From Qipengyuania aquimaris (GTDB taxonomy: Bacteria; Pseudomonadota; Alphaproteobacteria; Sphingomonadales; Sphingomonadaceae), in NCBI RefSeq assembly GCF_009827445.1, contig NZ_WTYI01000001.1, positions 2,184,381-2,248,380 of the forward strand: a stretch of DNA of 64,000 nt, given 5' to 3'. Position numbers and translations under genes: made by a program. This document shows positions 43,579-52,491 of the stretch, piece by piece. Positions within the stretch are counted from its first letter, which is position 1. Every line of letters begins with the position of its first letter. Under the pieces are notes generated by a model that was given only the letters and a program-made list of their open reading frames with translations, did not search any database and was not told the origin of the DNA.

Positions 43579-45318
43579 TCAGCCCAAAAGCGCTTCGGTA
43601 TCGATTGCGTAGAGGCCGTGCGAACCCGCGGTAGCTGCTGCGCGCAGGCCAGCTGCCTCAGGCACGATGCGGTCCAGGAAGAAGCGAACGCTTGCTTGCT
43701 TTGTCTTGGCTAGCGCCGGTGCGTTACCCGCTTCTACAGCCCTCATCTGGCGCAGGAGTTGCCATCCGGCGACTGCTACCGACAGCATCGTCGTGAACGG
43801 GACGCTGCCCGAAAGGCGATCATCGAGGCTGGCCTCTTCGCGCATCCATTTGGCAACAGCCGCGCAATCCCCCGCGAGCGCAAATAGCGCCGGTTCGTCG
43901 GCGCAGTCGCGCGCGATGTCTTCTGTAAGCGATATCAGCGCCTGTCCGTCGTCCATGCCCAGCTTTCGAGTGACGAGGTCGGCCGCCTGGATACCGTTCG
44001 TACCTTCGTAGATCGGTGCGATTCGCGAATCGCGCCAGTGCTGGGCCGCGCCGGTTTCCTCGACGAATCCCATCCCGCCATGGACCTGGATGCCCAGGCT
44101 TGCGACTTCGATCCCGATATCGGTACCCCAGGCCTTGATCAGCGGCGTCAGGACTTCGCCACGCGCACGAGCCGCATCGTCGCCCAGCGTTCCGCGGTCG
44201 ACCTGACCGGCGGTGTAATAGAGGAGGGCACGCGATCCTTCCGTCAGCGCTTTCATTCTCAGCAACATCCGGCGCACATCGGGGTGCTCGATAATCGACA
44301 CGGGATTGCGATCCGGAGAACCGGCGCGTGCCGACTGCACTCGTTCCTTCGCATAGTCCATTGCTTGCTGGGTGGCGCGCTCGCCGATCTGGACACCCTG
44401 GTTGCCGACATTGATGCGAGCGTTGTTCATCATCGTGAACATGGCCATCAGGCCGCGGTGCTGGGCTCCGACCAGTTCCCCGATGCATTCGTCGTTATCG
44501 CCATAGCTCATCACGCAGGTGGGCGAGGCATTGATACCGAGCTTATGTTCCAGGCTGACGCACCGCACGTCGTTCCGTGAACCGAGGTTGCCCTCTGCAT
44601 CCACGTGGTATTTCGGCACAACGAAGAGCGAAATACCCCGGCTGCCTTCAGGCGCATCGGGTAGGCGTGCCAGTACGAGGTGGATGATATTCTTGGAAAG
44701 CTCGTGCTCGCCCCAGGTGATGTAAATTTTCTGACCCTTGATCCGGTATTTTCCGGCATGTTCGCCATCCTCGATCGGGATTGCGGTTGCCCTCAGCGCG
44801 CCAACGTCGCTGCCGGCCTGCGGCTCGGTCAGGTTCATCGTCCCGGACCATTCACCACTAACCAGTTTGGGAAGATACTTCTGCTGCAGTTCACCGGAAC
44901 CGTGATGTTCTAACGCCTCAATCGCGCCAACGCTCAACATCGGCAGCAGGTTGAAGGCCATGTTTGCCGTGCCGAGGTTCTCCAGCACATTGCATGCAAG
45001 CGTGAAGGGCAGGCCCTGGCCGCCGAATTCGGCCGGGGACGCGATCGCATTCCAACCCTGTTCGACATAGGCCTCGTAGGCAGAGTCGAACCCGTCCGGC
45101 AGGCGCACGACCCCATTCTCGAGTTTTGCGCCCTCAAGGTCACCGATTCGGTTGAGGGGGGCGAACTCTCCTGCCGCGAATTGGCCCACGCCCTCGACAA
45201 TAGCCTCGACCATGTCGGGCTCGGCGGCGGCGAACTTTTCGCTTGCTGCAAGCTCTTCGATTCCGGCGTTTACCCGAATGGCGAGCAGCTGATCCTGGGT
45301 GGCGGGAGTGTAAGTCAC
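43579..45318 (-). CDS. Acyl-CoA dehydrogenase with C-terminal extension
   Basis: A 579-residue flavoprotein for beta-oxidation-type dehydrogenation. The N-terminal helical, middle beta and C-terminal helical domains are followed by an additional C-terminal domain, giving the roughly 580-600-residue class. Motifs include LTEPQAGSDVGALRA in the FAD-binding middle domain and MGFVEETGAAQHWRDSRIAPIYEGTN in the C-terminal domain. I place the start at GTG 45318, with AGAGGA nine bases upstream. A large upstream extension of the open frame is antisense to the Sua5 gene. Confidence 0.92.
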   Translation of the reverse strand: MTYTPATQDQLLAIRVNAGIEELAASEKFAAAEPDMVEAIVEGVGQFAAGEFAPLNRIGDLEGAKLENGVVRLPDGFDSAYEAYVEQGWNAIASPAEFGGQGLPFTLACNVLENLGTANMAFNLLPMLSVGAIEALEHHGSGELQQKYLPKLVSGEWSGTMNLTEPQAGSDVGALRATAIPIEDGEHAGKYRIKGQKIYITWGEHELSKNIIHLVLARLPDAPEGSRGISLFVVPKYHVDAEGNLGSRNDVRCVSLEHKLGINASPTCVMSYGDNDECIGELVGAQHRGLMAMFTMMNNARINVGNQGVQIGERATQQAMDYAKERVQSARAGSPDRNPVSIIEHPDVRRMLLRMKALTEGSRALLYYTAGQVDRGTLGDDAARARGEVLTPLIKAWGTDIGIEVASLGIQVHGGMGFVEETGAAQHWRDSRIAPIYEGTNGIQAADLVTRKLGMDDGQALISLTEDIARDCADEPALFALAGDCAAVAKWMREEASLDDRLSGSVPFTTMLSVAVAGWQLLRQMRAVEAGNAPALAKTKQASVRFFLDRIVPEAAGLRAAATAGSHGLYAIDTEALLG

Positions 45319-45366
45319 GAATGCATTCCTCTTGGCTTTCTCGAGCGTCAGATATAGCGCGCGGGC

Positions 45367-46302
45367 ATGGGCGGCAAATACGCTACGGAAACGCTTCAGG
45401 CGAATGAAGGTGGCATTGCGCGTGCTGCAGCGATCTTGCGCGCCGGCGGGCTCGTGGCGGTGCCGACCGAAACGGTATACGGCCTTGCGGCCAGGGCTGA
45501 CAGCGAAGAGGCAGTGGGTCGCATTTACGAAGCGAAGGGAAGACCAAGCTTCAATCCACTCATCGTCCACGTGCCTACGATCGAGCAGGCAGAACGCCTC
45601 GCTGTGTTCAGCGCAAGATCTCGGGAACTGGCGCAGGATAATTGGCCCGGACCCCTGACGCTTGTGCTGCCCAGGCGAGAAGATGCAGAATTGGCAGCGA
45701 GGGTCACGGCCGACCTGCCGACCTTGGCGCTGCGTATGCCCGATCATCCTGTGATGGCGGCGTTGCTCGAAGCGGTCGACTTTCCTTTGGCCGCCCCGTC
45801 CGCCAATCGCAGCGGGTTCATCAGCCCGACGAGCGCGAAGCACGTGCTTGCATCCCTCGACGGCCGGATCGATGCCGTGATCGATGGTGGGGCCTCGCGG
45901 TCTGGGCTCGAATCGACGATCGTCGCGGTGCGGGAGGACGACACCGTAGAGCAGCTTCGCCCGGGTCCGATTGAAGTTGCGCGGCGCAACTCCGGGTCCG
46001 GCACGGGATCTATCGAGGCACCCGGCCAACTCGCTAGCCACTATGCTCCCGGCAAACCCCTGCGCCTTAGGGCCGACGACCGTGCCGATGATGAGTTCAT
46101 GATCGGCTTCGGAGAGATCGCTGGAGATTGCACGCTCTCCGAGGCGGGCAATCTGGAGGAAGCGGCGTCACGCCTTTATGCTTGCCTCCACGAAGGCGCA
46201 CGGTCGGACAAGCCGCGAATTGCGGTCGCGTCCATTCCCGATCGAGGAATAGGCGCGGCGATCAACGATCGCCTGCGCCGTGCGGCAACACCGCCCGATT
46301 AG
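45367..46302 (+). CDS. L-threonylcarbamoyladenylate synthase (Sua5/TsaC family)
   Basis: A 311-residue enzyme making threonylcarbamoyl-AMP for t6A on ANN-decoding tRNAs. The N-terminal YrdC domain (about 10-200) has AVPTETVYGLAARADSEEAV, KGRPSFNPLIVHV and the PSANRSGFISPTSA core. The C-terminal Sua5 domain (about 225-311) makes it the long type, with the conserved SHYAPGKPLRL linker. It is divergent from acyl-CoA dehydrogenase across 48 bases. It converges on a lipoprotein gene by a four-base overlap TTAG. Confidence 0.93.
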   Translation: MGGKYATETLQANEGGIARAAAILRAGGLVAVPTETVYGLAARADSEEAVGRIYEAKGRPSFNPLIVHVPTIEQAERLAVFSARSRELAQDNWPGPLTLVLPRREDAELAARVTADLPTLALRMPDHPVMAALLEAVDFPLAAPSANRSGFISPTSAKHVLASLDGRIDAVIDGGASRSGLESTIVAVREDDTVEQLRPGPIEVARRNSGSGTGSIEAPGQLASHYAPGKPLRLRADDRADDEFMIGFGEIAGDCTLSEAGNLEEAASRLYACLHEGARSDKPRIAVASIPDRGIGAAINDRLRRAATPPD

Positions 46303-46628
46303 TCGTCTTCAGGTTCAACAGGGATGGTCGGCAGGATTTGCTGCATCTCGGCGTAAGTATCGCGTGCTTCGCTGCAGGATCGGCGATTTCCTTCCTCGCA
46401 TTCATCCAGCTGCTTTTCATATTGCCGTTCCAGCTTGGCGAGACGCTCCTCGCGCCGGCGGATCTCGCGCCCGCGCTTTTCATCGGCTTCCGACTGGCTG
46501 GTAGTCGCCAAGTCTACACCTTTGCTGACAACCTTTACAGGAGCGGTCGCAACATCGACGAGCGTACTTACGCAGCCGCTTGCGGCTAGGGCGGCAAAGG
46601 GGAGGGTGAGAGTAGCTAGGCGGCGCAT
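46299..46628 (-). CDS. Putative lipoprotein
   Basis: A 109-residue protein with a lipoprotein-like leader ending Ala-Ala-Ser-Gly-Cys. After it comes a short hydrophobic region and a coiled-coil of about 45 residues rich in Glu, Arg and Lys, then a Glu/Asp C-terminus. The start ATG 46628 has AAGGA six bases upstream; a longer frame is discarded. It follows a GIN-domain protein upstream on the same strand and its stop overlaps the Sua5-type gene. The function is unknown. Confidence 0.65.
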   Translation of the reverse strand: MRRLATLTLPFAALAASGCVSTLVDVATAPVKVVSKGVDLATTSQSEADEKRGREIRRREERLAKLERQYEKQLDECEEGNRRSCSEARDTYAEMQQILPTIPVEPEDD

Positions 46629-46681
46629 GCGAAATCCTTTCGCTGTGCCGCCTAGCTCAATTTCCCTTACTGGGCGATGAC

Positions 46682-47461
46682 TTAGGCCTCGGAATCTTCG
46701 GTCTGGACATCCTGTGCCGGCTTGGCGCCTGCCCGGCACACGAGCTTGCCCGATCCCATCGACGATACTTCGCAGGTCGCGCTGCCGTTGACCGTCACCG
46801 TTCCAGATCCGACAATGCTGGCCTCTACAGTGCCGTCGGAAGAAAACTCCGCATCACCCGAGCCGGCGACAGTGACCTCTGCAGTCTCCACCTGCAGATC
46901 GGCCATTGCACCCTTGCCGGTTCCGGCAATGGTCATTTCGAGCGACTTGGCGTTGCCGGATGCTTCGAAATCGCCTGATCCCGCGATGGTTACTTCCAGC
47001 TTTTCGGCATCGATATTGCCGACCTTGGCCGATCCGGAGCCCGCGATGGTAGCTTCGGCGGGGCCGCTCATTTCGTCCGCCTCGATCGAGCCGGATCCAG
47101 CCAGGACCATGGCTGTCAGGCTCGGCATCGTAACCCGCACAGTGGCTGAGCCCAGGTCCTTGCCGCTGTCCTTTTCCCGGCTCACGGCGAGCGAATCGCT
47201 GTCGAGATGGAAGCGCAGCGCGTCGACCGCCGCCTGATCGCCGGAAACCTCGATATCGAGTGCGTCACCCTTGCTGATGATGACCGTGTCGGGCGAGGCC
47301 AGTACGAATTCCGAAGGATTCGCGCCCGCCATGTCGACTTCTGCCAGCGGTACGCCTTCGCTATCTCCGATAGTGACGTTCACGCCATCGCAGCCAGCAA
47401 TCAGCGTGCTGGCGGCCAAAGCGGCGACGGGCGCGAGGCCCTTGAGTATTCTGGTCAGCAT
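46682..47461 (-). CDS. GIN-domain (DUF2807) lipoprotein
   Basis: A 259-residue putative lipoprotein with lipobox Leu-Ile-Ala-Gly-Cys at 20-24. The mature part is a DUF2807 beta-solenoid: from residue 120 a Gly-Ser-Gly (or Gly-Thr-Gly) turn recurs about every 18-20 residues (near 122, 141, 161, 180, 200, 218 and 236). The family is widely spread, with an unknown, possibly adhesion or cell-surface, role. It is followed downstream by the small lipoprotein gene. A candidate promoter element lies 30-50 bases upstream of its start. Confidence 0.85.
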   Translation of the reverse strand: MLTRILKGLAPVAALAASTLIAGCDGVNVTIGDSEGVPLAEVDMAGANPSEFVLASPDTVIISKGDALDIEVSGDQAAVDALRFHLDSDSLAVSREKDSGKDLGSATVRVTMPSLTAMVLAGSGSIEADEMSGPAEATIAGSGSAKVGNIDAEKLEVTIAGSGDFEASGNAKSLEMTIAGTGKGAMADLQVETAEVTVAGSGDAEFSSDGTVEASIVGSGTVTVNGSATCEVSSMGSGKLVCRAGAKPAQDVQTEDSEA

Positions 47462-47491
47462 TGGTGGTTTCCCTCTATTACCCGCGTTTCC

Positions 47492-47509
47492 GTATTGCTT
47501 ACGTAATAC
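47492..47509. promoter_or_regulatory. Candidate operator upstream of the GIN-domain gene
   Basis: The block contains the 8-base palindrome TTACGTAA (47499-47506) and arms GTATT/AATAC around it. It lies 31 bases before the start. Read on the minus strand it contains TGTATTAC followed by GTAA, similar to the element upstream of the PIMT-like gene. Confidence 0.35.
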
Positions 47510-47532
47510 ACCAATGCCACCAGTTCAAGGCA

Positions 47533-47567
47533 AACGAAAAGGGCCGCCCCTTGCGGAGCGGCCCCTT
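47533..47567 (-). terminator. Terminator after carD
   Basis: On the minus strand, GGGCCGC (47564-47558) pairs with GCGGCCC (47547-47541) and is followed by TTTTCGTTT. It ends the carD transcript. Confidence 0.8.
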
Positions 47568-47594
47568 CGTCGATTTCCCGATGGCGTTCGCCGA

Positions 47595-48128
47595 TCAGGC
47601 TTCTTCGGTGTTCTCGTAATACTGCGGCGCATGCTCGCGCAGCACACCGAGGATCTTTTCCAGCGCAGTTGCTTCGTCCGTTTCTTCCATCGCCGCGAGT
47701 TCGCGTGCGAGACGGCTCGATGCCGCTTCGAAGATCTGGCGTTCAGAATAGCTTTGCTCCGGCTGGTCGTCCGGACGGAAGAGGTCGCGCGTAACTTCGG
47801 CGATCAGGACGATTTCGCCCGAATTGATCTTCGCTTCATATTCCTGTGCGCGGCGCGACCACATGGTCCGCTTGACCTTGGGCTTGCCCTTCAGGGTTTC
47901 CATCGCTTCCTTGAGCGTCTTGTCCGAAGACAGCTTGCGCATTCCGATCGATTCGACCTTGTTGACCGGCACGCGCAGGGTCATGCGCTCTTTTTCGAAG
48001 CGAAGAACATAGAGGTCGAGCTGCATCCCGGCGATTTCTTCGCTCTGCAGTTCGATCACACGGCCCACGCCGTGCTTGGGGTAAACGACGTAGTCGCCAA
48101 CGTCGAAGGCATCAGCCTTGCTCGCCAT
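47595..48128 (-). CDS. carD: CarD family RNA polymerase-binding regulator
   Basis: A 177-residue regulator. The N-terminal RNA polymerase-interacting domain starts FDVGDYVVYPKHGVGRVIEL (about 7-26), and the C-terminal domain is helical with basic residues and the AQEYEAKINSG segment. CarD stabilises open promoter complexes, including rRNA promoters. It has a clear terminator. Upstream on the same strand lie brkB, fdxA, the S4 protein and the helicase. Confidence 0.92.
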   Translation of the reverse strand: MASKADAFDVGDYVVYPKHGVGRVIELQSEEIAGMQLDLYVLRFEKERMTLRVPVNKVESIGMRKLSSDKTLKEAMETLKGKPKVKRTMWSRRAQEYEAKINSGEIVLIAEVTRDLFRPDDQPEQSYSERQIFEAASSRLARELAAMEETDEATALEKILGVLREHAPQYYENTEEA

Positions 48129-48290
48129 GCATCAATCCTTTCAACGGGCCGATCAAGATTTTCGCGCTGCGAAAGACCCTGTCCGCAATCCTCGGCGGAG
48201 TGCGGTCAAACGGTCAAATTGCAGAGTGAATGCTCTTCCGGCCCTTTCGATTCTCACATCTGGCCGGGAGCACACCGGCGCAGTTGTTGC

Positions 48291-48296
48291 ATTATA
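48291..48296 (-). promoter_or_regulatory. Possible -10 box upstream of carD
   Basis: ATTATA on the plus strand reads TATAAT on the minus strand, 163 bases before the carD start. No good -35 is seen, and the leader would be long, so this is speculative. Confidence 0.2.
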
Positions 48297-48312
48297 TAGC
48301 ACAGAAAGTGGA

Positions 48313-49218
48313 TTATTGCGAGTCTGAGACGCTTTCGGTCGATCCGGATCGCTTTCCCTGCGAGCGTTGCGCTACTAACTCGGCGCCGAGCAAGAGAAAG
48401 AAGCCGCTCGCATAGAACCAGGTGATCAGGACGATTACCGCACCTAACGAGCCGTAGGTGGCATTATAATTGCCGAAATTCGCGGCATAGTAGGCAAAGG
48501 CCGCCGTCGCTGCGATCCAGGTTGCCGCGAAAAGAATAGCACCGGGCCAGATCGCGCCCCACTCGGGTGCGGGCTTGTTCGGTGCGAAACGGTAAAGCAA
48601 TGCGGCTGCTCCGCTCGCCACGACCAGGAGGCTCGCAAACCCCGCGATATCGCCGACCGGACCGGACAGTGCGGCAATCGCGGTAACCACGCCACCGGAT
48701 GCAGCCAATCCCACGACGCCGGCAATCGTAATCAGGAGCGCGACCAGGTTGGCTCTGACGAAGCCGCGCTCTTCCTCCGCGCCAAATGCTACATTCAAAC
48801 CTGTCATCAGGGCGCGCGCCCCGTTGCGGGCACCGACGAGGGCGATACCGAGCGACAACAGCAGGCCGAAGCCCTTCGCGCCGGCAGCCCCTTCGCTAAC
48901 GTTTTCCAGTTGGTCGCCGATGAGCTCTGCGGCCGAATCGGGTAAATTGCGCGACAGTGTCGCGATATGGCCAGCGACCGTCTCCGGATCGGCGAAAAGG
49001 CCATAGCCGAGGACCAGCGCGCCGAGCGCCGGGACCAGCGCGAGCAGCGCGTAGTGCGCCACACCCGCAGCAATGATGCCGATGTTATTGTCGCTGCCCT
49101 TGGACCAGGCGGCCTTCAGGTCGTCCAGCAAGTCGATGTCTGGATCAGTCGCCTTCGCCGGGCTCGGGCGAGAAGTATTTGTCGAACTTGCCCTCTTCGC
49201 CCTTGTGCTCGTCGGCAT
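48313..49218 (-). CDS. YihY/BrkB family membrane protein
   Basis: A 301-residue membrane protein with about six hydrophobic helices after a roughly 40-residue polar N-terminus. The family hallmark [26 protein letters not shown] opens the first helix, and [21 protein letters not shown] the last. Family members are named for a wrongly assigned RNase role and for serum resistance; the activity is unknown. With ATG 49218 it overlaps fdxA by 74 bases; an in-frame TTG at 49131 just after fdxA is a shorter option. Confidence 0.85.
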   Translation of the reverse strand: MPTSTRAKRASSTNTSRPSPAKATDPDIDLLDDLKAAWSKGSDNNIGIIAAGVAHYALLALVPALGALVLGYGLFADPETVAGHIATLSRNLPDSAAELIGDQLENVSEGAAGAKGFGLLLSLGIALVGARNGARALMTGLNVAFGAEEERGFVRANLVALLITIAGVVGLAASGGVVTAIAALSGPVGDIAGFASLLVVASGAAALLYRFAPNKPAPEWGAIWPGAILFAATWIAATAAFAYYAANFGNYNATYGSLGAVIVLITWFYASGFFLLLGAELVAQRSQGKRSGSTESVSDSQ

Positions 49219-49483
49219 CTGCAGGCGGTTCTTTCTGGCTGGTGATGTTCGGCCATTCGGCGGAGAACTTGGTGTTCAGCTCGAGCCATTTTTCCAGATT
49301 GTCTTCGGTGTCCGGCAGGATGGCTTCGGCCGGGCATTCCGGTTCGCACACGCCGCAATCGATGCATTCCGACGGGTTGATGACGAGCATGTTCTCGCCT
49401 TCGTAGAAGCAGTCGACGGGGCAGACCTCGACGCAATCTGTGTATTTGCATTTGATACAGGCGTCGGTGACGACATAGGTCAT
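49145..49483 (-). CDS. fdxA: 7Fe ferredoxin FdxA
   Basis: A 112-residue ferredoxin with a [3Fe-4S] and a [4Fe-4S] cluster. The cysteine pattern [17 protein letters not shown] near the N-terminus and [12 protein letters not shown] near 40-51 is diagnostic, and the acidic C-terminal extension of about 50 residues is typical of FdxA. Start ATG overlaps the S4 protein stop by four bases (ATGA). The helicase-S4-fdxA-carD order is common in alphaproteobacteria. Confidence 0.95.
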   Translation of the reverse strand: MTYVVTDACIKCKYTDCVEVCPVDCFYEGENMLVINPSECIDCGVCEPECPAEAILPDTEDNLEKWLELNTKFSAEWPNITSQKEPPADADEHKGEEGKFDKYFSPEPGEGD

Positions 49484-49791
49484 GGTGCGATATTTCCCTG
49501 TCTCGCAGTGGTCGTGCCGCTGCTATTTCCATTTTGTCCGTCCGGGTCAAGCTCGCGGTAACAAGCCTGGGCTTCTCTTGGGGGTCCGCGGCGATCGGGT
49601 AGGGAGAGAACTTCGATTAGCCGGACTGTGTTCCCAAGGGGCAGGGTGAGCACATCGCCAGGCTGGATATCCCGGCTGGATCGGGTGACGCGCTCGCCAT
49701 TGCGCCGAATGTGACCCTTGCCGACCAGCTTGTTCGCTGCGCTGCGGGTTCGCACGAAGCGCAGCAAGCAGAGCAAACGGTCGATACGCAC
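49480..49791 (-). CDS. S4-domain RNA-binding protein (Hsp15-like)
   Basis: A 103-residue protein with an S4 domain near its N-terminus. [21 protein letters not shown] and [15 protein letters not shown] are the signature helices and loop, as in heat-shock protein 15, which rescues stalled 50S subunits. The rest is a basic-to-neutral tail. The GTG start lies two bases after the helicase stop. It overlaps fdxA by four bases. Confidence 0.85.
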   Translation of the reverse strand: MRIDRLLCLLRFVRTRSAANKLVGKGHIRRNGERVTRSSRDIQPGDVLTLPLGNTVRLIEVLSLPDRRGPPREAQACYRELDPDGQNGNSSGTTTARQGNIAP

Positions 49792-49793
49792 GC

Positions 49794-52301
49794 TCAGCCT
49801 TGCTTGATGAGATCGGCAAGCCCTGCAAATGCGCTGCCTTCGCGCGGTTTGCTCGCCGCAGGAGCACTGCGCTGCTGCTTGCGGCGGGATGGACGCCATT
49901 CCCAGCTGTCGGCACGGGGAGGGCCAAATGCGCCTTCTGCCAGGGGCTTCGCGCGCTGGACCCGGAAGCCAGCCTGTCCAAGCAGGCGCTCGGCGTTCTT
50001 TTCTTCCAGGCCGATCGAGATCGGAAGCGCGAGATTGAGGCGGAACTTGCGGGTTTTGTCCGCCTTGGCCCGCGCTTCGTGGGCGGAGCGAAAGATCTTT
50101 TCTGCAAGGTCGAGCCGGATGGCCTGCGACCCGGCATGGCGATAGCCCGACGGGAGCTTCTTCGCGTCCGGAATAACCGGCAGCATCGCCTCCTGCAGCG
50201 GACGCCGATCAATGCCCATAGCGCTGAGCAGTTGCCGCGGCGCAGGTTTGAGCAGCATCGGCGAATAAATGTCCAACGCGCCGAACGTCACGCCGATCTT
50301 GCGCAAGAAGGGTCGCATTTCTTTCGGCAGGTGCTCAATCCCTGCTTTCTCGCGCGTGACGAAACCGTGGCCCGAAATGAGATTCAGCAACAGGGCGCGG
50401 GCCTGCGATCCCGCATCCGGGTTGGTTGCCGCGATATGCATCTTGCGCAGCGGTTCGAGCGGTTCGAGCTGCTTATCGAGCCACTTGTCCAATGCGGCCA
50501 TCAAGTTGGCCCGCGATGCGTCCGGAAGGCTTGCCAGCTCACGCGCAGGTTCGAGCTCCGGCTTCACCTGGCCGGCGCGCGTACGCAGTTTCGCCAGCAT
50601 GTGCCCTCTCCACCGGATAGCACCGCGTCCCAGTTCGATATCTTCCAGATCAGAAGCGGCGAGGGCATCGGCACGTTCGCCCAGCAGGCGCGGAAGGGCC
50701 TTTTCAGCCGCGGCGAGCAGCATCTTGCGGTCCGCATGATTGGCTGCGGCATCGACTACGAAGCGAAACCCCTCGACGTGGCCCAAGGGTTCGTCCTCGA
50801 CCTTCAGGATATTGTCGTCGGTCAGGGTGATGGGGAGCATGGATGCGTCCTGTCCCAGCGATTTCATCAGGATAGCCGTCCTTCGGTTTACGAATCTTTC
50901 GGTCAGCCGCGCATGGAGCGCGTCCGATAGTTTTGCTTCGACTGCGCGGGCGCGCGACGCGATTTCGTCACGCGCCAAGACCCAGTCCGGGCGCTGGCAG
51001 ATATAGGCCCAGGAGCGAATCGCGGCGATCCGCCCTTGCAGCGTATCGATGTCGCCACTCGTATTGTCGAGTTCGGAGATCCGCGCCGCGACGAAGTCGG
51101 CCCCGATATAGCCCTGTTGGAGATCTTGCCATAACCGCGCCACAAAGCGGGCATGTACGTCCGGCCCGCGCTGGCGAAAGTCGGGAAGCGAGCAGGCCTC
51201 CCAGAACCGGCGAACCTGCCCGTGGCCGCGGATGTTGGCGGCGAAAGGCTCTTCGGCAAGGCGCTTGAGGGTGGCCAGGTCGATCGCTTCTGGCGCAAGG
51301 CGGAGCGCCTCGTGCCGGGGCGGCGTCTCCAGGTCGCCGATCAGCGTGGCGATACTGTCGAAACGCGGTTCCGCCTCTCTGCAGAACAGCCTCGTGATCG
51401 GGGCGAAGCGGTGCTCCTCGATCGCATACACTTCTTCCTCGGTAAACTCGGGGGCGGGCCCCATCTTCTCGCCTGCACCGGCGAGCGTTCCGAAGGTCCC
51501 GTCTCGCTGATGACGGCCTGCGCGCCCGGCAATCTGGGCCATTTCGGCCGGATGAAGCCTGCGCATCCGCACTCCGTCGAATTTGGTCAGCCCTGCGAAA
51601 GCCACGTGGTTCACATCGAGGTTGAGCCCCATCCCGATGGCATCGGTCGCGACGATGTAATCGACTTCACCATTCTGGAACAATTCGACCTGTTTGTTGC
51701 GCGTTTCCGGTGATAGCGCTCCCATGACAACAGCTGCACCGCCGCGAAACCTGCGGAGCATCTCGGCGACGGCGTAGACTGCTTCGGAGCTGAACGCGAC
51801 AATCGCGCTGCGCGGCGGCAGGCGCGACAGTTTTCTCGGTCCGATGTGCGCAAGCGTCGAAAAGCGCGGCCGGTCGGATATCTCGGCGTCGGGAACGAGC
51901 GCCTTGACCATCGGCTCCAGGGTCGCGGCACCCAGCAGCATCGTTTCCTCACGCCCGCGCGCATTGAGCAGGCGATCGGTAAAGACGTGTCCCCGTTCGC
52001 GGTCGGCGGAGAGTTGTGCTTCATCGAGTGCGACGAAGGCTGCATCGGGAGACCGAGGCATGGCCTCCACCGTGCAGCACAGGTATCGCGCTCCGGCGGG
52101 CTCGATCCGCTGCTCACCGGTAATGAGCGCGACCGCCTTATCGCCCTTGATCGCGACCAGTCGATCATAGACCTCGCGCGCAAGCAGGCGCAGCGGAAAG
52201 CCGATAACACCGCTCGAATGCGCGCACATTCGTTCGATGGCGAGGTGGGTCTTGCCGGTATTGGTGGGCCCGAGGACCGCCTTGATCGAGGCGTCTTTCA
52301 C
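49794..52301 (-). CDS. Suv3-like DEAD/DEAH helicase
   Basis: An 835-residue superfamily 2 RNA/DNA helicase resembling mitochondrial Suv3. Walker A is GPTNTGKT at 11-18, followed by FPLRLLAREVYDRL, DEAQLSADRERG and, in the second RecA fold, VATDAIGMGLNLDV and IAGRAGRHQRDG. A long Arg- and Lys-rich C-terminal part follows. I start at GTG 52301, with AGG five bases upstream; the longer frame has no support. In this lineage it is clustered with S4, fdxA and carD. Confidence 0.88.
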   Translation of the reverse strand: MKDASIKAVLGPTNTGKTHLAIERMCAHSSGVIGFPLRLLAREVYDRLVAIKGDKAVALITGEQRIEPAGARYLCCTVEAMPRSPDAAFVALDEAQLSADRERGHVFTDRLLNARGREETMLLGAATLEPMVKALVPDAEISDRPRFSTLAHIGPRKLSRLPPRSAIVAFSSEAVYAVAEMLRRFRGGAAVVMGALSPETRNKQVELFQNGEVDYIVATDAIGMGLNLDVNHVAFAGLTKFDGVRMRRLHPAEMAQIAGRAGRHQRDGTFGTLAGAGEKMGPAPEFTEEEVYAIEEHRFAPITRLFCREAEPRFDSIATLIGDLETPPRHEALRLAPEAIDLATLKRLAEEPFAANIRGHGQVRRFWEACSLPDFRQRGPDVHARFVARLWQDLQQGYIGADFVAARISELDNTSGDIDTLQGRIAAIRSWAYICQRPDWVLARDEIASRARAVEAKLSDALHARLTERFVNRRTAILMKSLGQDASMLPITLTDDNILKVEDEPLGHVEGFRFVVDAAANHADRKMLLAAAEKALPRLLGERADALAASDLEDIELGRGAIRWRGHMLAKLRTRAGQVKPELEPARELASLPDASRANLMAALDKWLDKQLEPLEPLRKMHIAATNPDAGSQARALLLNLISGHGFVTREKAGIEHLPKEMRPFLRKIGVTFGALDIYSPMLLKPAPRQLLSAMGIDRRPLQEAMLPVIPDAKKLPSGYRHAGSQAIRLDLAEKIFRSAHEARAKADKTRKFRLNLALPISIGLEEKNAERLLGQAGFRVQRAKPLAEGAFGPPRADSWEWRPSRRKQQRSAPAASKPREGSAFAGLADLIKQG

Positions 52302-52491
52302 GTAGCCTAGGTGGCAGCGCGATGCGGGCTTCGCAACCGCTCGCCACGCAATACCCGCAACTCGGCGCAATTCGGGTCCGAGCAGGCCTGAGTTAAGCGT
52401 GTCTTTACCTTGAATCCTGCATAGACTACTCCGCAAACATAGATCGGCGGGCGCGCGGGATCGCGCCATCTGTCGTGACGGAGGAATTCAG

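Noticed and set aside
44599-44611. CCACGTGG core that could be a parS
   Set aside because: Only the central eight bases match; the flanks lack the TGTT and AACA arms.
45319-46041. Extension of acyl-CoA dehydrogenase to 820 codons
   Set aside because: The extra part is antisense to the Sua5-type gene; GTG 45318 has a good ribosome site and gives the family length.
51601-51611. CCACGTGG core in the helicase gene
   Set aside because: The arms do not match parS, and the site is far from the others; chance is the simplest reading.
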